64,000 nucleotides of DNA from Ambrosia x helenae (GCA_030844895.1 CM061233.1:56349453-56413452); one strand, 5' to 3'; positions 1-12,637 are shown, numbered from the stretch's first letter. Translations and numbers: made by a program. The notes: generated by a model not told the origin, from the letters alone.

Positions 1-1457
1 TTTCTGTTTCTTAGCTGCTGGGGATGTCACGGGAGACTTAGAGCTAGATACTTTAGGAACTTTCTTCCTGCAATCAGACTTTCAATTTCCTTAGCTCTCC
101 TCTTCTTAGGCCTTTCAATCTCAACAGCCTTAGCTTTCTTCTTGTATATTGGATTCTTCTGCTTTTCACCAGCTTTCGGTGATCCACCAAAATCTTCAGA
201 ACCCAGTCCAAGACACATATCAATATCATCCATCACAACTGGACTCTTCATCCTCTTTTCTTCCAAAGTTTGATTCAGACTTTTAGATTCACCAGCCACA
301 GTGGCCTTGGGCTGGGTTTCTTTAACGGTCTCATCAGCAGAATCCCATCTCTCATCCTCCTGAGTCTCTTCAGAATCAATAGAATCTTCATCAACCAAAC
401 GTGTTCCTTTCTTTGCAACACTCTTTTGTCAACGAGATGTTTTCTTTGGCGGTTCTGCTTCAACTTCCTTCTCCTTACCCTTACCTTTACCACTCTTGGC
501 CCCAACATTATCAACTTGTCACTTTCTTTTGGCTTCAGAATCAACAGTACATAATGGATCATCATTATCAGATTCACTATTCGCATTCCTTGCCTTGTCA
601 ACACTTGGATCTTGATAATCTGGATTGATCAAGTGACTAAACAAGTCCTTCAAAGGTGGTCTTTCATTTTCAGGTACACCTTTATAACCCTTCATTCTCA
701 CCAATGTACTCAGACTCATATGATCCTGTACAACAATCTGATTTGAATCTTTTCTCAACTTCTTGTATTTCTTATCAAATATCATCTGTAGGAATCTGGG
801 GTAAAGCAGAAACTTCTTACTCTTCAGACCTCTCAAAGGTTCAAGCATGTGATCAAGTATCATTCCCGATATGTTGAATGGCTTGTTCAGAATCAGTGCA
901 ACCATCAAAGATCTAATACTCTTTCTCATGACATCATATTCTCCACTCACAGACCCAAATACATGTAGCATCACATGAGCCAGGTATTTAAACTGTGGGC
1001 ACAGTTTACCTTTGTGTAGGGCTCCATCTGTGATAGGTCTGTTATACTTCATTCTCAGAAAGCACTTGCTCTGTTCTATCCATGATAATCATCTCGGATC
1101 AGTCAGCTTGTCTTTAAGTTTCAAATCTTTCCTAATATCACCTTTAGAAACAATTACCATCTCCCCCTAAATTTTACTGATAATTGCTGTTTGATTATCC
1201 CAAAAATCGATCTGTGCATTCTTCCAGAACTCCTTCTGATGGTCTCTGTAAATGATAACAAGTGTGGCAATAGCATCTACAACTCTGCTATGCTTCAGGA
1301 ACTCAATGATAACAGTGAATTCTGTATGTTTCTTCAGATCTCCAAGAATCGCACAACAGTTGTAAGCTTCTTCAAAAGGTAATTCCTCCTCGGTCTTCTT
1401 TTCAGCAGCCTTTTCAGATGAACCTACTAGAATATCAGTACTTTGAGGTTCAGCCAT
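1..1457 (-). pseudogene. Sirevirus E ORF3 (env-like position), 5' part
   Basis: This is the third ORF downstream of pol on the minus strand, starting at the ATG ending at 1457 (MAEPQSTDILVG). Three pieces are visible: 1457-1167, 1052-519 and 398-27, separated by stops or frameshifts. The first carries HQKEFWKNAQIDFW, which matches the equivalent part of D (HQVDFWEKAAITFW) and resembles F (LQEFWLNAEFLL). The second carries KYNRPITDGALHKGKLCPQF and ends in an acidic, Lys-rich low-complexity stretch. I see no convincing signal peptide or transmembrane anchor in E, so env-like describes position only. It continues beyond the left edge. A pyrimidine tract and TGCAG lie 9 nt before the ATG, like a 3' splice site. 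Confidence 0.7.
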
Positions 1458-3589
1458 TGAGAATCTGCAAAAACAAAACACGAAAACACATTAGAATCGG
1501 ACAAAATATACAAAATTGAAATTTTGGATTTTAGAATTCCACCTTCGACCGAACGTGGGTTCGAATGTGGAAAATATAAGGTTCGAATGTGGAAATAAGG
1601 TTCGAATGTGAAAAAATTTAATTAAAATTATACATTCGACCATTTATCCTCGTTTGACCGTTTGAACATGTTTCATTCGACCAAAAAGTCACATTCGACC
1701 CTTTGAAATTGGTCGAATTAGACTGTTCATCTTCCAAATTTTCAAATTTTGATTTAGACCATATTAACATGCCATTTTGGTTTGTTTAGTTGCTAATAGG
1801 TCCGATTAAGCTTTATCAACAATCAATTGTGATAATTATTCAATAATTAAGTGTTTTTCCCAAAATCTAGGGTTCGAATGGTTTTAATCAATCAATACAA
1901 CATTCTGATATGTTTAAATCCTTGATTTTGGTATCTTCTCCCCCTAAAACACTTAAGAATTGAATCCTAATCAAAATATGTAACTAAAACATCCTCTAAA
2001 ACCATAATCGATTTAAAGTTAGGGTTTAGTCACAAAAACGACGATCATGCCTTGATTAATGGATGGATACCTGCAATTCTTGTATAGAAAGGATCAGAAA
2101 TAGTCACAGATCAAAAATTTGGAATGAGGGTTCGAACGTGCAGAAGTGGTTATATAGGCTTCACATTAGACCCTTTTGCTTGGGAGAATGTGAAAATATT
2201 TCCACTTTCGACCCTAATTAAAGGTTCGAAAGAAGAAATATGGTTTGAATGTGCAATTGACACATGAACACTCACCTTCGACCGTTTAAAAAGCTCGAAT
2301 GTAAAGGAAAAATTCCACATTCGACCCATCGAAGGGGCGAATGAATATTGGAATTTTTGAACTTTTTAGCAAATCTCAAAATCGAATCCCGTTCAATATT
2401 TTCTCAACATTTAAGCATCCGACATTCATCATTTCTCATTTAAAGATCACAAAACTCAAATGGTCCATCAAGTTTCAGAAAATCACCATCAACCACTATC
2501 GGTTATCAAAAATAATATAGAAATGTAAAATCTTTTGGATTTTCTGAAAGTTTTTGTTAAAACACACCAAACATCTTTTTGAGTTTTTGTATTTTTGACG
2601 AAAAATGTAAAATGCAGAAATGTAAACATAAAGCAGTAAATGTTTTGTGATTTCCGGTAAGAGGATCATATCAGTTATTGAGAAATCTGATCACACCGTT
2701 GATTTTTTGATTTATATTATCATTAAAGACAATGTGTGATCCACCAACTGCTGATATTGTTGTCCACATAAACTCACGTGCAGACTGTTGTGCAGTGCTT
2801 TAGACTGATACGGCTATTTATAGTATAAACACAATTGTTTGTGGTTCCCACACACACGACATACTCCTGTATCAAGGAATAATTGCACAAAGACTCGTTG
2901 TAACGCGTGATTATGCTTTCGTCATCTGTATTTTACAAGGTATGAGGCAAAGAGGTGTACAGGTCAGCAACTCAATGCTACAAAGTAACTTGTGCACTCT
3001 ACCATGTTGAGGGCTAATATCAATCATGATTTACATCAATGATTGAATACAATGCATTAGATAATCTTTGATTATCGTTATACATTGAAAGTTCCTTAAT
3101 TCGGTAACTTTAGGACTTGGCATTAAAGTTCTTTTATAAAGATACCCTGTCTGATCTAGGTCTGTAAGAACTTACGGCAGAAGATCAGAGAGGCTATCCC
3201 CGGATAACTAATTACATAATGACCCGAAACCTCCGAATTTTGTACAAAAACCTTATCAAACGAAATTACGGTACTAAGACCATATGCCAATGAATAGTTC
3301 ATCCACATTCCAATTCGATTGATATGTATGTATCAGACTCAAACACACGCCTTATATTGCATTACATTTCTTTTGCATGTGTCAGATCCCCACTGATGTA
3401 CTTTCATTTCCTCTTTTTCTCCTGGAAATCATTTTGGTTTTTCTAATTTTTATGGCTTTTGAATTTTTCAATGTTTTTGGTTTTTCTAAAAATAGACTTC
3501 CCCTAAAATGAAAACATATTTTTGGGTTTTTAAATTTTTCTGAAAAACAGTAAAAACTAAAACTAAAAAGTGATAAACCGAGGTGATGA
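1458..3589 (-). other. Sirevirus E spacer between pol and ORF3
   Basis: This 2.1 kb stretch has no supported gene. It holds two clusters of the TTCGACC / GGTCGAA motif (about 1545-1735 and 2100-2340), minus-strand GGGGGAG or GGGGAAG tracts near 1160, 1942 and 3500, and a TATA-like CTATAAATAG on the minus strand at 2812-2821. Repeated polypurine tracts after pol are typical of Sireviruses. The TATA-like box and a splice-acceptor-like site before ORF3 could serve a separate ORF3 transcript; that is inference. Confidence 0.5.
2812..2821 (-). promoter_or_regulatory. TATA-like box between pol and ORF3 of E
   Basis: The plus strand reads CTATTTATAG, giving CTATAAATAG on the strand of E. It lies about 1.35 kb upstream of the ORF3 ATG and is the same decamer found in LTR promoters elsewhere in the window (35041, 4327). 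It may instead be the relic of an old LTR in the spacer. Confidence 0.35.
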
Positions 3590-4326
3590 TCAGTCTTGTT
3601 TTTCTTTTATACCATTAGCTTTTAAAAGATATTCAAATCTTGATTTATCAAAAGCTTTGGTAAAAAGATCTGCACGTTGATAATCTGTGTGGATTTTGAC
3701 CATATCGATCAACTCTTTTGCATAGCCATCACGAATAAAATGGTATTTGATCCGGATATGCTTAGCTTTAGAGTGATTGACTTAGTCTTTAGTTAATCCA
3801 ATGGCGGCCTCATTATCACAGTAAATGGGGGTTTTAAGAAATTGCAAACCATAATCAACCATCTGTTGTTGAATCCACAAAACCTGTGAGTAGCAGCTTG
3901 AAGCCGAGACATGTTCTGCTTCACATTTTGATAAGGCGACTACAGTTTGTTTCTTGCATTGCCAGGTCACGAGCCTGCTCCCCATAAACTGACATCCAAC
4001 CGTTGTGGACTTGTTGTCTTTGTCACAGCCTCCCCAATCTGCATCATGTATGTGTGTAAAAGGATCGTTTAACAACAAAGAATGATCAAACAAGTTAGTT
4101 TTAGGTGCGGAAACCCTAAAACTATCACAAAATAATAGTCAAACAGATTAAAACACATAGATCATCATTTTCAAAGGTTTTTCATTAATTAACAACTCGA
4201 TTACACGTTGAAATATGATTACAATCAAGGTATGAACGATAAAAGAGTTAAACAAAAACTAGAGAGAATATCAGAAAGTGGAGGGAATAATAATGACCAA
4301 AAGTTACATTCAAAAATCAAACTTGT

Positions 4327-4336
4327 CTATTTATAG
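4327..4336 (-). promoter_or_regulatory. TATA box of solo LTR S
   Basis: CTATAAATAG on the minus strand. Two inverted repeats of the Sirevirus motif (4341-4371 and 4374-4399) lie immediately upstream in the sense of the LTR. Confidence 0.55.
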
Positions 4337-4340
4337 ACTA

Positions 4341-4399
4341 CACATTCGCCCAAATTGATTGTGCGAATGTGCAGGTTCGCCCAAATCATCTGGTCGAAC
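4341..4399 (-). repeat. Palindromic TTCGCCC motifs upstream of S TATA box
   Basis: Arms CACATTCGC (4341-4349) and GCGAATGTG (4363-4371) form one inverted repeat. A second uses GGTTCG and CGAACC (4374-4399). They are the counterparts of the perfect CCATTCGACC palindromes in the LTR of D. Confidence 0.7.
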
Positions 4400-6784
4400 C
4401 AAGTTCTACAATAAACTAAAATCTCATTCGTCCAAGTCTTCTTCCTTCGCACCTTTCATCTTCCTTCGTACCTACAAAAAAACCTCCTTCGCACCTTCTA
4501 AAACTCTCCTTCGCACCAACGACATTCACCAAAACATATGTATTGTTCAATCCGAAGCATTAGTCGCACTTTTGCATCTACACATCACTAAAAGCAATTA
4601 AGTCAAAATTATAATCATTAGGGTACCATTTTCCTCTCGACGGACAACCCTTCAGATATCTTAGAATTCGTTTGACAGCTGCTAAATGTCTTTGTTTCGG
4701 CTTCGATTGATAACGTGCACAGAGACATGTGGCGAACATTATGTCTGGTCTAGATGCGGTGAGGTACATCAGAGATCCGACGATTGCTCTGTATGTAAAA
4801 GGATCGGTCAGCTCCCCCTTAGCGTCAACTCCAATCCCGTGATTAGGTTATATCGGGGTATCCATCAGCTTCGAATCTTCCATCTGGAATCAGCTCAAGA
4901 CTTCATATACGTATTTGGTTTGGTGAATAAAGATCCCCGTTGGTCTTTGGTCCACCTGCAAGCCTAGGAAAAAATGCATCTCTCCCATCGCACTCATTTT
5001 GAACTTTTCCTTCATAACTTGTTCAAATTCTCTGCACAAAATTTCGTTAGTAGATCCAAAAATAATGTCATCAACATAAATCTGTACTAGAAGCAAGTCA
5101 TCCCCCATTCGTTTTGTGAACAGTGTGCAAACTACCAAACCTCGTTTGAATCCTTTGGATAGAAGATACGTGCTCAGCTCCTCATACCATTGTTGTGGAG
5201 CCTGGTGCAACCCATAGAGAGCTTTGTAAAGAACGTAGATCTCATCCCGGTGGATAGGATCCTCAAAGCCTGGTGGTTGACCTACGTAAACTTCTTCCTT
5301 GACCACATCGTAAAGATGCAAACGCTCTTAACGTCCATTTGATACACCTTGAATTTCTTATATGATGCAAACGCTAGAAACATGCGAATCGCTTCTAAAC
5401 GTGCAACAGGTGCATAAATCTCGTTGTAGTCGATTCCTTCCACTTGATGAAAGCCTTGTACAACTAGTCGAGCTTTGTTTCTTACGATCACACCTCTGTC
5501 ATCCTTTTTGCACTTGAACACCCACTTGGTTCCAATCTTTTTCCTTCCTAGAGGTAAATCTGTTAGTGTCCACACTCCAAATTTCTGAAATTGCAATAAC
5601 TCCTCTTGCATTGCCTCTACCCAAGCGTCATCCAAAAGAGCATCCTTATATGTTTGCGGCTCAACCTGCGAAACACAACAAGCAAAAGACCAGTCATTCT
5701 AAGAACCTGATTTCTGAATTTTAGTATATAAAGCTAGAGCGCCAAGATTTTCTTGTGAGTTTGCATTTCGAAGTTGTCCTCTACTCATAACGCTGCTACC
5801 GGGATTACCAATAACTTTCGTTCTGCGACACCATTCTTTTGAGGGGTATACGGAGCACTATATTCATGATGAATTCCTTTATCTTCACAACGAGCATCCA
5901 TCTGTGCGTTTTTGAACTCTGTCCCATTATCACTCCAAATTCTCTTCATCTTCAAACCATAGACATTTTCTAATCGAGTGAACAGAACTTTTAGATTGTT
6001 AAACGTGTCACTCTTATGATGCAAGCACATTACCCACGAGAATCTGGAATAGTCATCGGTAACCAACAGACAGTACAATTCTCCAGCATGACTTTTACGC
6101 TTGACCCGTCCGAATAGATCCATGTGCAAACGCTCAAGTGGCATCTCAGCTGAATTTACTTTCTTTAGTTTGTGGGACTGCTTGTGCTGCTTTCCTTTCT
6201 TGCAACTTACACACTTGTCGTTCAAATGGAAATGTTTAACATTAACTCCTTCGACAAGTCCATTCTTCACCAAATGGTTCATTTTTCATATGTGAATGTG
6301 TCCCATCCTCCTATGCCACATTATAGTTTCTTTTTTAGTAGCCTTGGAAAGGAAACACGTTACTTGGCCCTGGGTTGTCAAAGCCTTTGACATGTCGAGA
6401 ATGTACAGATTATTCACTCTCGGTGCTTTCAGCATTATCCACTCTTTTAGAAGTATAAAACCGGGCTTGAGAATGTAGCAAGATTTGTTGTCAAAGAATA
6501 CAGAGAACTGTTTGTCACAGATTTGACTGACACTAAGCAGATCATAGTCTATCTGTTTCACATACGATATCTTCTCAAAACTCACAATCCCATTACTCAC
6601 ACTACCCTCCATAGTAATGTAACCTCCTTTGTTCCCAGCAAATGCTACATATCCGCCATTGATGTTTCTAATCTCGAACAGCAGCGATAAATCCCTCGTC
6701 ATGTGACCAGAAGCTCCACTGTCAACAATCCAAAGACTGCTAACAGGGCCAGCTTAAGCTCCCTGCACATATCAAGTAAAATCA

Positions 6785-8110
6785 TTAGTTCTTTCGGGGG
6801 ACCCAAGCCTGCTTGGTCTTGGGTCTTTGAACATTTTGTTTCAAAGATTCTTTATCACAAACACTTGAATTTGAATTGACCTTTTTCTGATCAATCAAAT
6901 CCTTTTCATTTTCAGATTTTTCATGTGCTTTTGAAGTTGAAGCACCTTGAGATCCCACTGGTGACCTGAATTGTTCCGAACATTTCAAGATCCGAATCTG
7001 AGATTTTGGAGTCTCAGTCGGTTTCTTTACGTCATTCTTGAAGGAAACGTTCTTGGTTACCTTCTCTGATTTAACAGAGACAGGTCCAACTGTTGGTTTA
7101 ACTGCAGGTTTTAATGGTACCTTTTGCTTCTCAACAGTTGTGTTCACCACTGGTTGATTTAAAGATTTTTCCATTGTGATCCGGTTACGACGATCATATG
7201 TCATCTGACGATTATCCCACTTTTAATAATAACGGCTTTGATTGTAAAAAGGTGTTGGTTGAGGGACAAAGCGTCTTTGTGGATAACAAGGATTATCGAC
7301 TGGACTTTGATATTTTTGCTTCACTTCAACTTCGTGCCTCTTGTGACTTACATGTGGGCAGTGAGCAAGTAAATGCCCTCTCTCCCCACACTTAAAGCAT
7401 GCACGGTACTCTTCAAAGTTATTCTTGGCGTTCGACTTTGCATAAGTAGTGATAGGATATTGGTCATCCACACACCTTCGTCTTAAACTCTCAGGAGCTG
7501 GGTCCTTTGAGTAAGTCGGCTCAAGAAAACTATTCGCCTTCTCCTTTGGCTTAATAAACTCAGTGACATGAACCTTTGGTACTTTTGGAACATCCAAATA
7601 AATTTTCTTCAAGATCTCTGGAGGTACATCATTGGTTCTCTCGTGTTTTGGAAACCAAATACTACTCTCGTGCCAAATTTTCTCAATATTGGAGTAGTTG
7701 GTAAACTTAATTGGATATTCCTCGTCAGAAATAATCTTATCGGATCCTTCCATTCGATAAAACACTTTGATGGGTTTGTCACTTGGTTCATTCTTTTCAA
7801 CTTGCTTAACTAACTGATTCACTCGATGAACGTTAGCCATTGAATGAATAATCTGAGAAGGTGATACCGGTTCATTGGTGATAATGTGATTTTCAATTGG
7901 AATATCACTCACTTTCTCAGTTTTATCATCCTCAGAGTCAGAATCATCAGTTACAGCTGTTACACCCTCATCATTCAATCCCAAAATTGGTCTAACATCG
8001 GAATTTGGATCTCCAACACTGGAAGTGTTAGATTCATCATCCGATGTTGAATCAGACTTAACTGAACTCTCTATTGTTATTGAATGTAAAGTGTGATTTT
8101 CAAACAACAC
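6785..8110 (-). pseudogene. Sirevirus E gag C-terminal part with CCHC knuckle
   Basis: Two minus-strand ORFs (8110-7223 and 7204-6785) separated by a frameshift. The first is Ser/Asp/Glu-rich, then has a CCHC zinc knuckle CFKCGERGHLLAHC near 7390 that would bind genomic RNA in the particle. The second is basic and low in complexity and leads directly to the protease. Position between the gag coiled coil and pol fits Sirevirus gag, which is unusually long. Confidence 0.7.
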
Positions 8111-8146
8111 TAGAGATGGGACAGCCTTGTAGTTTGCACTACTCGG

Positions 8147-8960
8147 TTATGAGGGTTCCTCAATAATATGGTCAACAACATATGCAATATGTTTGTAGCT
8201 TTCAAGCTTCTTGTTGACTTTTTTCGCAAAGCACTTGATGGTTGCCATTTCAAGTTTAGTTTCTTCTGATTCATTGATGTAATTGTTAATGGCCAATTGT
8301 TTTAAAGAAAGTGTTTTCTTAAGATCAGAAATGTCTTTCTTATAATTCATGTGCTTCTTTTCGATACGATTGACAGTTGATTCTAGCACTCTCGAGTTGA
8401 ACCCTGAGTTGCTTGTTCTCTTCTGTCAGTCTATCACATGTACCACAATATTTGTCACTATTCATGTCTAAAGTGGAGTCAGAACTTACCTGTTTCGGAG
8501 GCTCTGTCATCGCCATCAAAGCAAAGTGTGCTTCCTTTCCAGCAAAGAATTTAGAATAATCAACTCTGGTAAAAGCATCATCCACTATGCAAGACTTGTG
8601 AGTCATAAGAAAATCAGCTTCGGCTAGAAGTTGATCAATGTCATCATCTAGTGAATTAGCACTAGTTTCAGAATCTGGCTCTCTCTCCAAATCAGAATAA
8701 ACTGAATCACACTGTTCAGGAATATCAGTGACCGAGTCAAGAATCAATCCTGACTTCTTCTCAACACAAGTATCAGCTTCTTCCACCATCTCCTCAATCT
8801 TCAACTCAGATTCCTTCTCAATCTCCAAATCTTCTTCAACTAACACCGGCTCCTCCAAATCTATCTGCTGAGCAACACACGCCACATTACCAGATGTAAT
8901 CTCTTCAACACCAAGTTGCATACCAGTCCAATCAAATCCTTCATCCTTCTGAATTACCAA
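8147..8960 (-). pseudogene. Sirevirus E gag middle part with acidic and coiled-coil region
   Basis: Two overlapping minus-strand frames (8960-8340 and 8389-8147) joined by a frameshift. The upstream piece is very acidic, with FFAGKEAHFALMAM, and ends with a heptad-like stretch (LTEENKQLRVQLE). The other continues a coiled coil (NRIEKKHMNYKKDISDLKK). F has a matching coiled coil at 37180-37460. Coiled coils after the capsid region are a known Sirevirus gag feature. Confidence 0.65.
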
Positions 8961-9053
8961 AGCCTGGTTCTGGTTATCTGGTTGGGTTTGGCTATTTGGT
9001 GTGGAAATTGGAATGATTGTTCTGGATGGATTATGTGGTGTTTGATTTTGGTT

Positions 9054-10587
9054 CTAGTTTGGTGTAGTGGTTTGTCTAACAGAATTGTTTGGTGAGGCGT
9101 TTTGTCGGTTTTGGTAATTATTTTGTGGTTGGTAGTTGGTGTTGTTTTGGCTTTGATAAGATACCTGATTTTGAGATTGACGTTTCTGGTAATTAGTGTT
9201 GAATGTCAATGAGGTCCATCTCCTCCTTATCAATTTGAGCATAGTCCTCACTGGTTAGGTTGTTGTTACCAATTTGACTAGCTACCAAGACATTATACGA
9301 AGCAACCATAGCAGATACCAAAGCTACATGCTGCTGAGCAACTTCATCAGTGACGTTGTTCAAATTTGATGTCTCGAACACAATTGGGCTTTGATTTGGT
9401 TGACTTTGGTTCATTTGAGGAAAGTATGGTTGTTGTTGGGGTTGGTTCAAGCTAGCTGAATAGCATAAAGCTTGTTGCATAGGTGAAAATGGTGGGATGT
9501 AATTGGTAGGATATGATGGTGGTGTATAAGATGAGGTTTGAGCAAGATAGTTTATTGGGGTTTTGGTTGGTTCAACAATGCTTGAAACACAAGCTATGTG
9601 TGGAGCAACAGAACTAATAGAACTTGAACTAGTCAGAGATGAAGATGTACCACCATGATATAACTCTGGATTCTGAGGAACTTGTGCTCTTTTTGCTTTC
9701 CTCTTCTCTTCCATCCCTTTGTTCTCCAACTTCTGAATGAATTCATTGATGGTCCAATACTGGTATGCATCTTTCTCCTTAAGGACCTCAATGTGTTGAT
9801 TCCAGTATGGTGGTAATGCATTAGCGAACTTATCCACCAACTCAAACATAGGTATTTTGATCTCATAACTTGACAATTCAGTCAACAAATGGCAATACCT
9901 CGGAATCAACTCCTTCAATGTCTCATTTCCCATATAACTAAAATTTTCGAACTCTTGTCCCAACTCCTCCATTCTTAACTTCCTTGTTTTCTCATTCCCA
10001 TCATGACGATTCTTCAACATATCCCACAGCTGCTTTGAGGTTGTGCAAGACCCAAACTGATGTAGAAGATCAGTGTTAATAGCCTGAGATAGTTGTGAGA
10101 ACGCCTTCTTCTCTACCACAAACTTTTTCTTCTCATCCTCAGCTAAGCTTTCCAATGGAATCGGTTCACCAGTGTTTTCCAAAACTGGTGCTACATACCC
10201 CTTAGCAATCATTTGCCATGCCTTGGTGCCTTCCATTCCCATTCCCTCCAAATGAATCTTGAACTTGGTCTTCCATTGATTATAATCCACCATCTCCATC
10301 AGCTTTGGTCGACGACTCCCACTACCTGAAGATAAGTCATGAATTAGCGTTGAAATAGCATTGGTAGTTTGAGAGTGTACCGCGGCTACTGCAACTCCCC
10401 AATAATCAGTCATGGGTTGTTGTGGTGATTGTGCAACTTGTTGTGGCATCGAACTAGTCATAGCTAAGTAGTTGATCGATTGAGATGATTGACTAGTCGT
10501 CTTCTGTGCCGCTACTGACCAAGGATCCATTGTCACTTGCTTTTGTGGTGTAGTAGTAGGCCTTGGTGTTGTTGGAAAGTTCCACAT
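9054..10587 (-). pseudogene. Sirevirus E gag, capsid (UBN2-like) part
   Basis: Minus-strand gag N-terminal part. I take the ATG ending at 10587 (MWNFPTTPRPTTTP) because the longer frame only gains a non-ATG start. A low-complexity N-terminus is followed by a copia gag core with YNQWKTKFKIHLEG, SKQLWDMLKNRHDG and FALPPYW-like motifs (UBN2/DUF4219-type). The C-terminal part is Gln/Asn/Ser-rich. The frame ends at 9193 and an overlapping frame (9251-9054) continues the Asn/Gln-rich tail (NTNYQPQNNYQNRQN), so there is one frameshift. TTTGTAG lies just before the ATG, resembling a 3' splice site. Confidence 0.8.
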
Positions 10588-11104
10588 ATCGTCTACAAAG
10601 TATGAAACACGAAACAATTAGAAAAATTTTCAAATAGTTTCTACTTTCGACCTTTTGTCACAAAGCGTGGGATCGAATGTTGAATTATGTCCAGGTTCGA
10701 CCCTTTCTGAAGACTCGAAGGTAGAATATAACAAACTCTCTCACTTTCGACCAAAATGAAACCACTTTCGACCTCGCAATAGGTCGAATGTACACCAACT
10801 GGTCGAATGTACAACAACAATCTAAAAACTTCTAGTTTCGACCGGAATAAAGTTCACTTTCGACCTAAAAACTCCTTATTCAACCTAAAACTCACACTCT
10901 CGACCGTTTCTCCCTAGGTTCGACCCTTGCATTTTGAAAAACGGTTATTCTTTGAAAAATAGTTATTTTGATCCAAAATTTTCAAAAGTTGATGAAATTT
11001 GATGATGTTTTGCAGGTTTTGCTTCGGAATTGATTTGGAACAAGTTTAATGAAGAGAATTTTAGATTTTATCCATGAAAACTAGTCCGAATCAATCAATG
11101 TGCA
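10588..11104 (-). other. Sirevirus E 5' leader with TTCGACC motif cluster
   Basis: The untranslated leader of E, without a gene. Between about 10640 and 10930 it carries many copies of TTCGACC and GGTCGAA in both orientations. No primer-binding site is visible, so the end of the 5' LTR and the PBS were probably lost at the junction with element A at 11104/11105. Confidence 0.6.
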
Positions 11105-12570
11105 TCATGGTGAATAATAAGTTTCATAAATGATTTAAATAAATTACATACAATAGTTGTAGAATTTGTACATCAAATTGGATAAAACTATACACATATC
11201 TTCAAGCATCAATTCAAATCTTCAAGAAAATAGAACCTGAAACATGTTAAGTTGAAAATGTTTTGGGTCAACAAAAGTTGGTGAGAATTACATAGGTTTT
11301 TGATAATTGAGTAAAAATGTTGTGCAATTCATGTGTCATGTCAATCTAGCCCATATGTGAGAACATACTAGAAATAAATCGAGTGCATAATCAACCCTGA
11401 TGACTGTTATAATATGATACATACCATACGCTCATGGTCCACTTGAATATGTTATACGATAACAAACACCCACGCTACCTTTGTAGGAGGCACGTATCCG
11501 GGTGGGATTGTCAGTCCAATAGATCTATCAATGTATACCGCCGGCTTGTACGAGTTAATGATTATGCTAGAATGGTGCTTACTCTAATCATGCTCAAGAC
11601 ATAATGCAACATAGAAAACACATAGACACATTGATGATTGAATTGCATAAAATGATGTTGTAACATGTTTCACCCCAAAAATGGTGATAAATAGAAAAGG
11701 GGCTATGTAAAACTCACCTTGGTAAAATGTTATCTCTTGAAAATAGTGTGTTGCCCAAATGTGTCAAGTATCACCCTATAATAAGGTAATAAATATGTCT
11801 AAGTCTATCTAGTCTACAAATGTATACGTTCTAGGGCTTCGAATTTGGGGATAGTTGCTCGTTTGATTAATATTAAGAATATTCGCCAATTGAGAGAAAT
11901 TTAGTAAATAAATAACCAAAAATCTTTTTATGAAAATTAAATTTAAGATGGTCACAAGAATGTGTTTAAAGTATAAAAATAATTTTTACAAAATTATTTT
12001 CCTTAAAATAGATTTTTAAAATCTATTTATTACAAATTGTCGAACTATAACTTTAATATTTTAAAAAATATTAAATTTAAGGAATTATTAGTTTAAAATT
12101 TATATTTCTGTTCTAAATAATCAGAAATAATTTGTATAAAATTTTGGTGCAAAAATATTAAAAATTGGATTTATTATGATTTAATTATGATTAAAACTAA
12201 CAAAAATTGATTAAAAATATTAAATAAATGATTTTTCAGAAATAAAAAATCATTTCTGAAAAGCTTAATGTTATAAAAACTTAAAATAATTTTTGTGGAA
12301 ATTAATAAGATCGTTTTGATATTTTTATAGATTTTTATAAATAAAATGGAATAAACTTGATTTATTTATTATATATATTAAATAAATAAATTTTAGAAAA
12401 CTAAAAATTGTAAGTTAAACCTTTTTATTAGTTTAACTAAAAATAATTTTTGTAGAATTATTAAAAGAGTTTTAGTATTTTAAAACTAATTTTAAAATAC
12501 TAGTAATTATATATATTAGTTTACTTGTTAAATAGAATAAAAAAAAGAAAGGAAAAAAAACGGTGGGTTT

Positions 12571-12637
12571 GCTGGGGATCGAACCTGTGGTCTCGGGTTA
12601 CAAAGCACCAGACACAACCACTTGGTCTAGACCAGTG
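12571..12637 (-). ncRNA. tRNA-like module (sense) in A 3' LTR
   Basis: On the minus strand a B-box-like AGGTTCGATCCCC follows an A-box/D-arm-like AGACCAAGTGGTTGTGTCT at tRNA spacing, with CTTTGTAAC in the anticodon-loop position. The D stem AGAC/GTCT pairs. The acceptor stem is not convincing, so this is a tRNA relic or pol III promoter-like segment, not a tRNA gene. The copy in the other LTR is at 17137-17204. Confidence 0.4.

Larger units (their letters stand above)
4047..4582 (-). mobile_element. Solo LTR S of a Sirevirus, inserted in E RNase H
   Basis: On the minus strand the insert starts TGTAGATGC and ends CACACATACA. It is bounded by a perfect 5 bp duplication (CATCA at 4042-4046 and 4583-4587 on the plus strand). 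Without the insert and one duplication copy the RNase H frame is continuous (FSD before, ADWGGC after), which proves the insertion. It is related to E's own 5' LTR: both start TGTAGATRC and share the TTCG(A/C)CC palindromes and the TATA box. No internal region is present, so an LTR-LTR recombination product is likely. Confidence 0.9.
3590..6760 (-). pseudogene. Sirevirus E pol: protease, integrase, RT, RNase H (broken)
   Basis: Minus-strand pol. The protease motif LWIVDSGASGHMTR lies at about 6750-6695. A GAG-pre-integrase domain with WHRRMGH follows near 6310. The integrase has the zinc cysteines (CVSCKKGKQH), LHMDLFG, WSDNGTEF and QKNGVAERK near 5810, then the reading frame is lost and the integrase C-terminus is missing. 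RT starts near 5635 (AWVEAMQEEL), shifts frame near 5320 and contains YVDDIIFGST near 5080. RNase H is split by solo LTR S; its second half (ADWGGC, KCEAEH, CDNEAA) ends in a stop at 3779-3781, with homology continuing to a TGA at 3590-3592. It cannot encode a working polyprotein. Confidence 0.85.

Noticed and set aside
4359..4601. 80-codon plus-strand ORF rich in Ser/Phe
   Set aside because: It runs antisense through solo LTR S and its palindromic motifs, then into antisense pol; not a gene.
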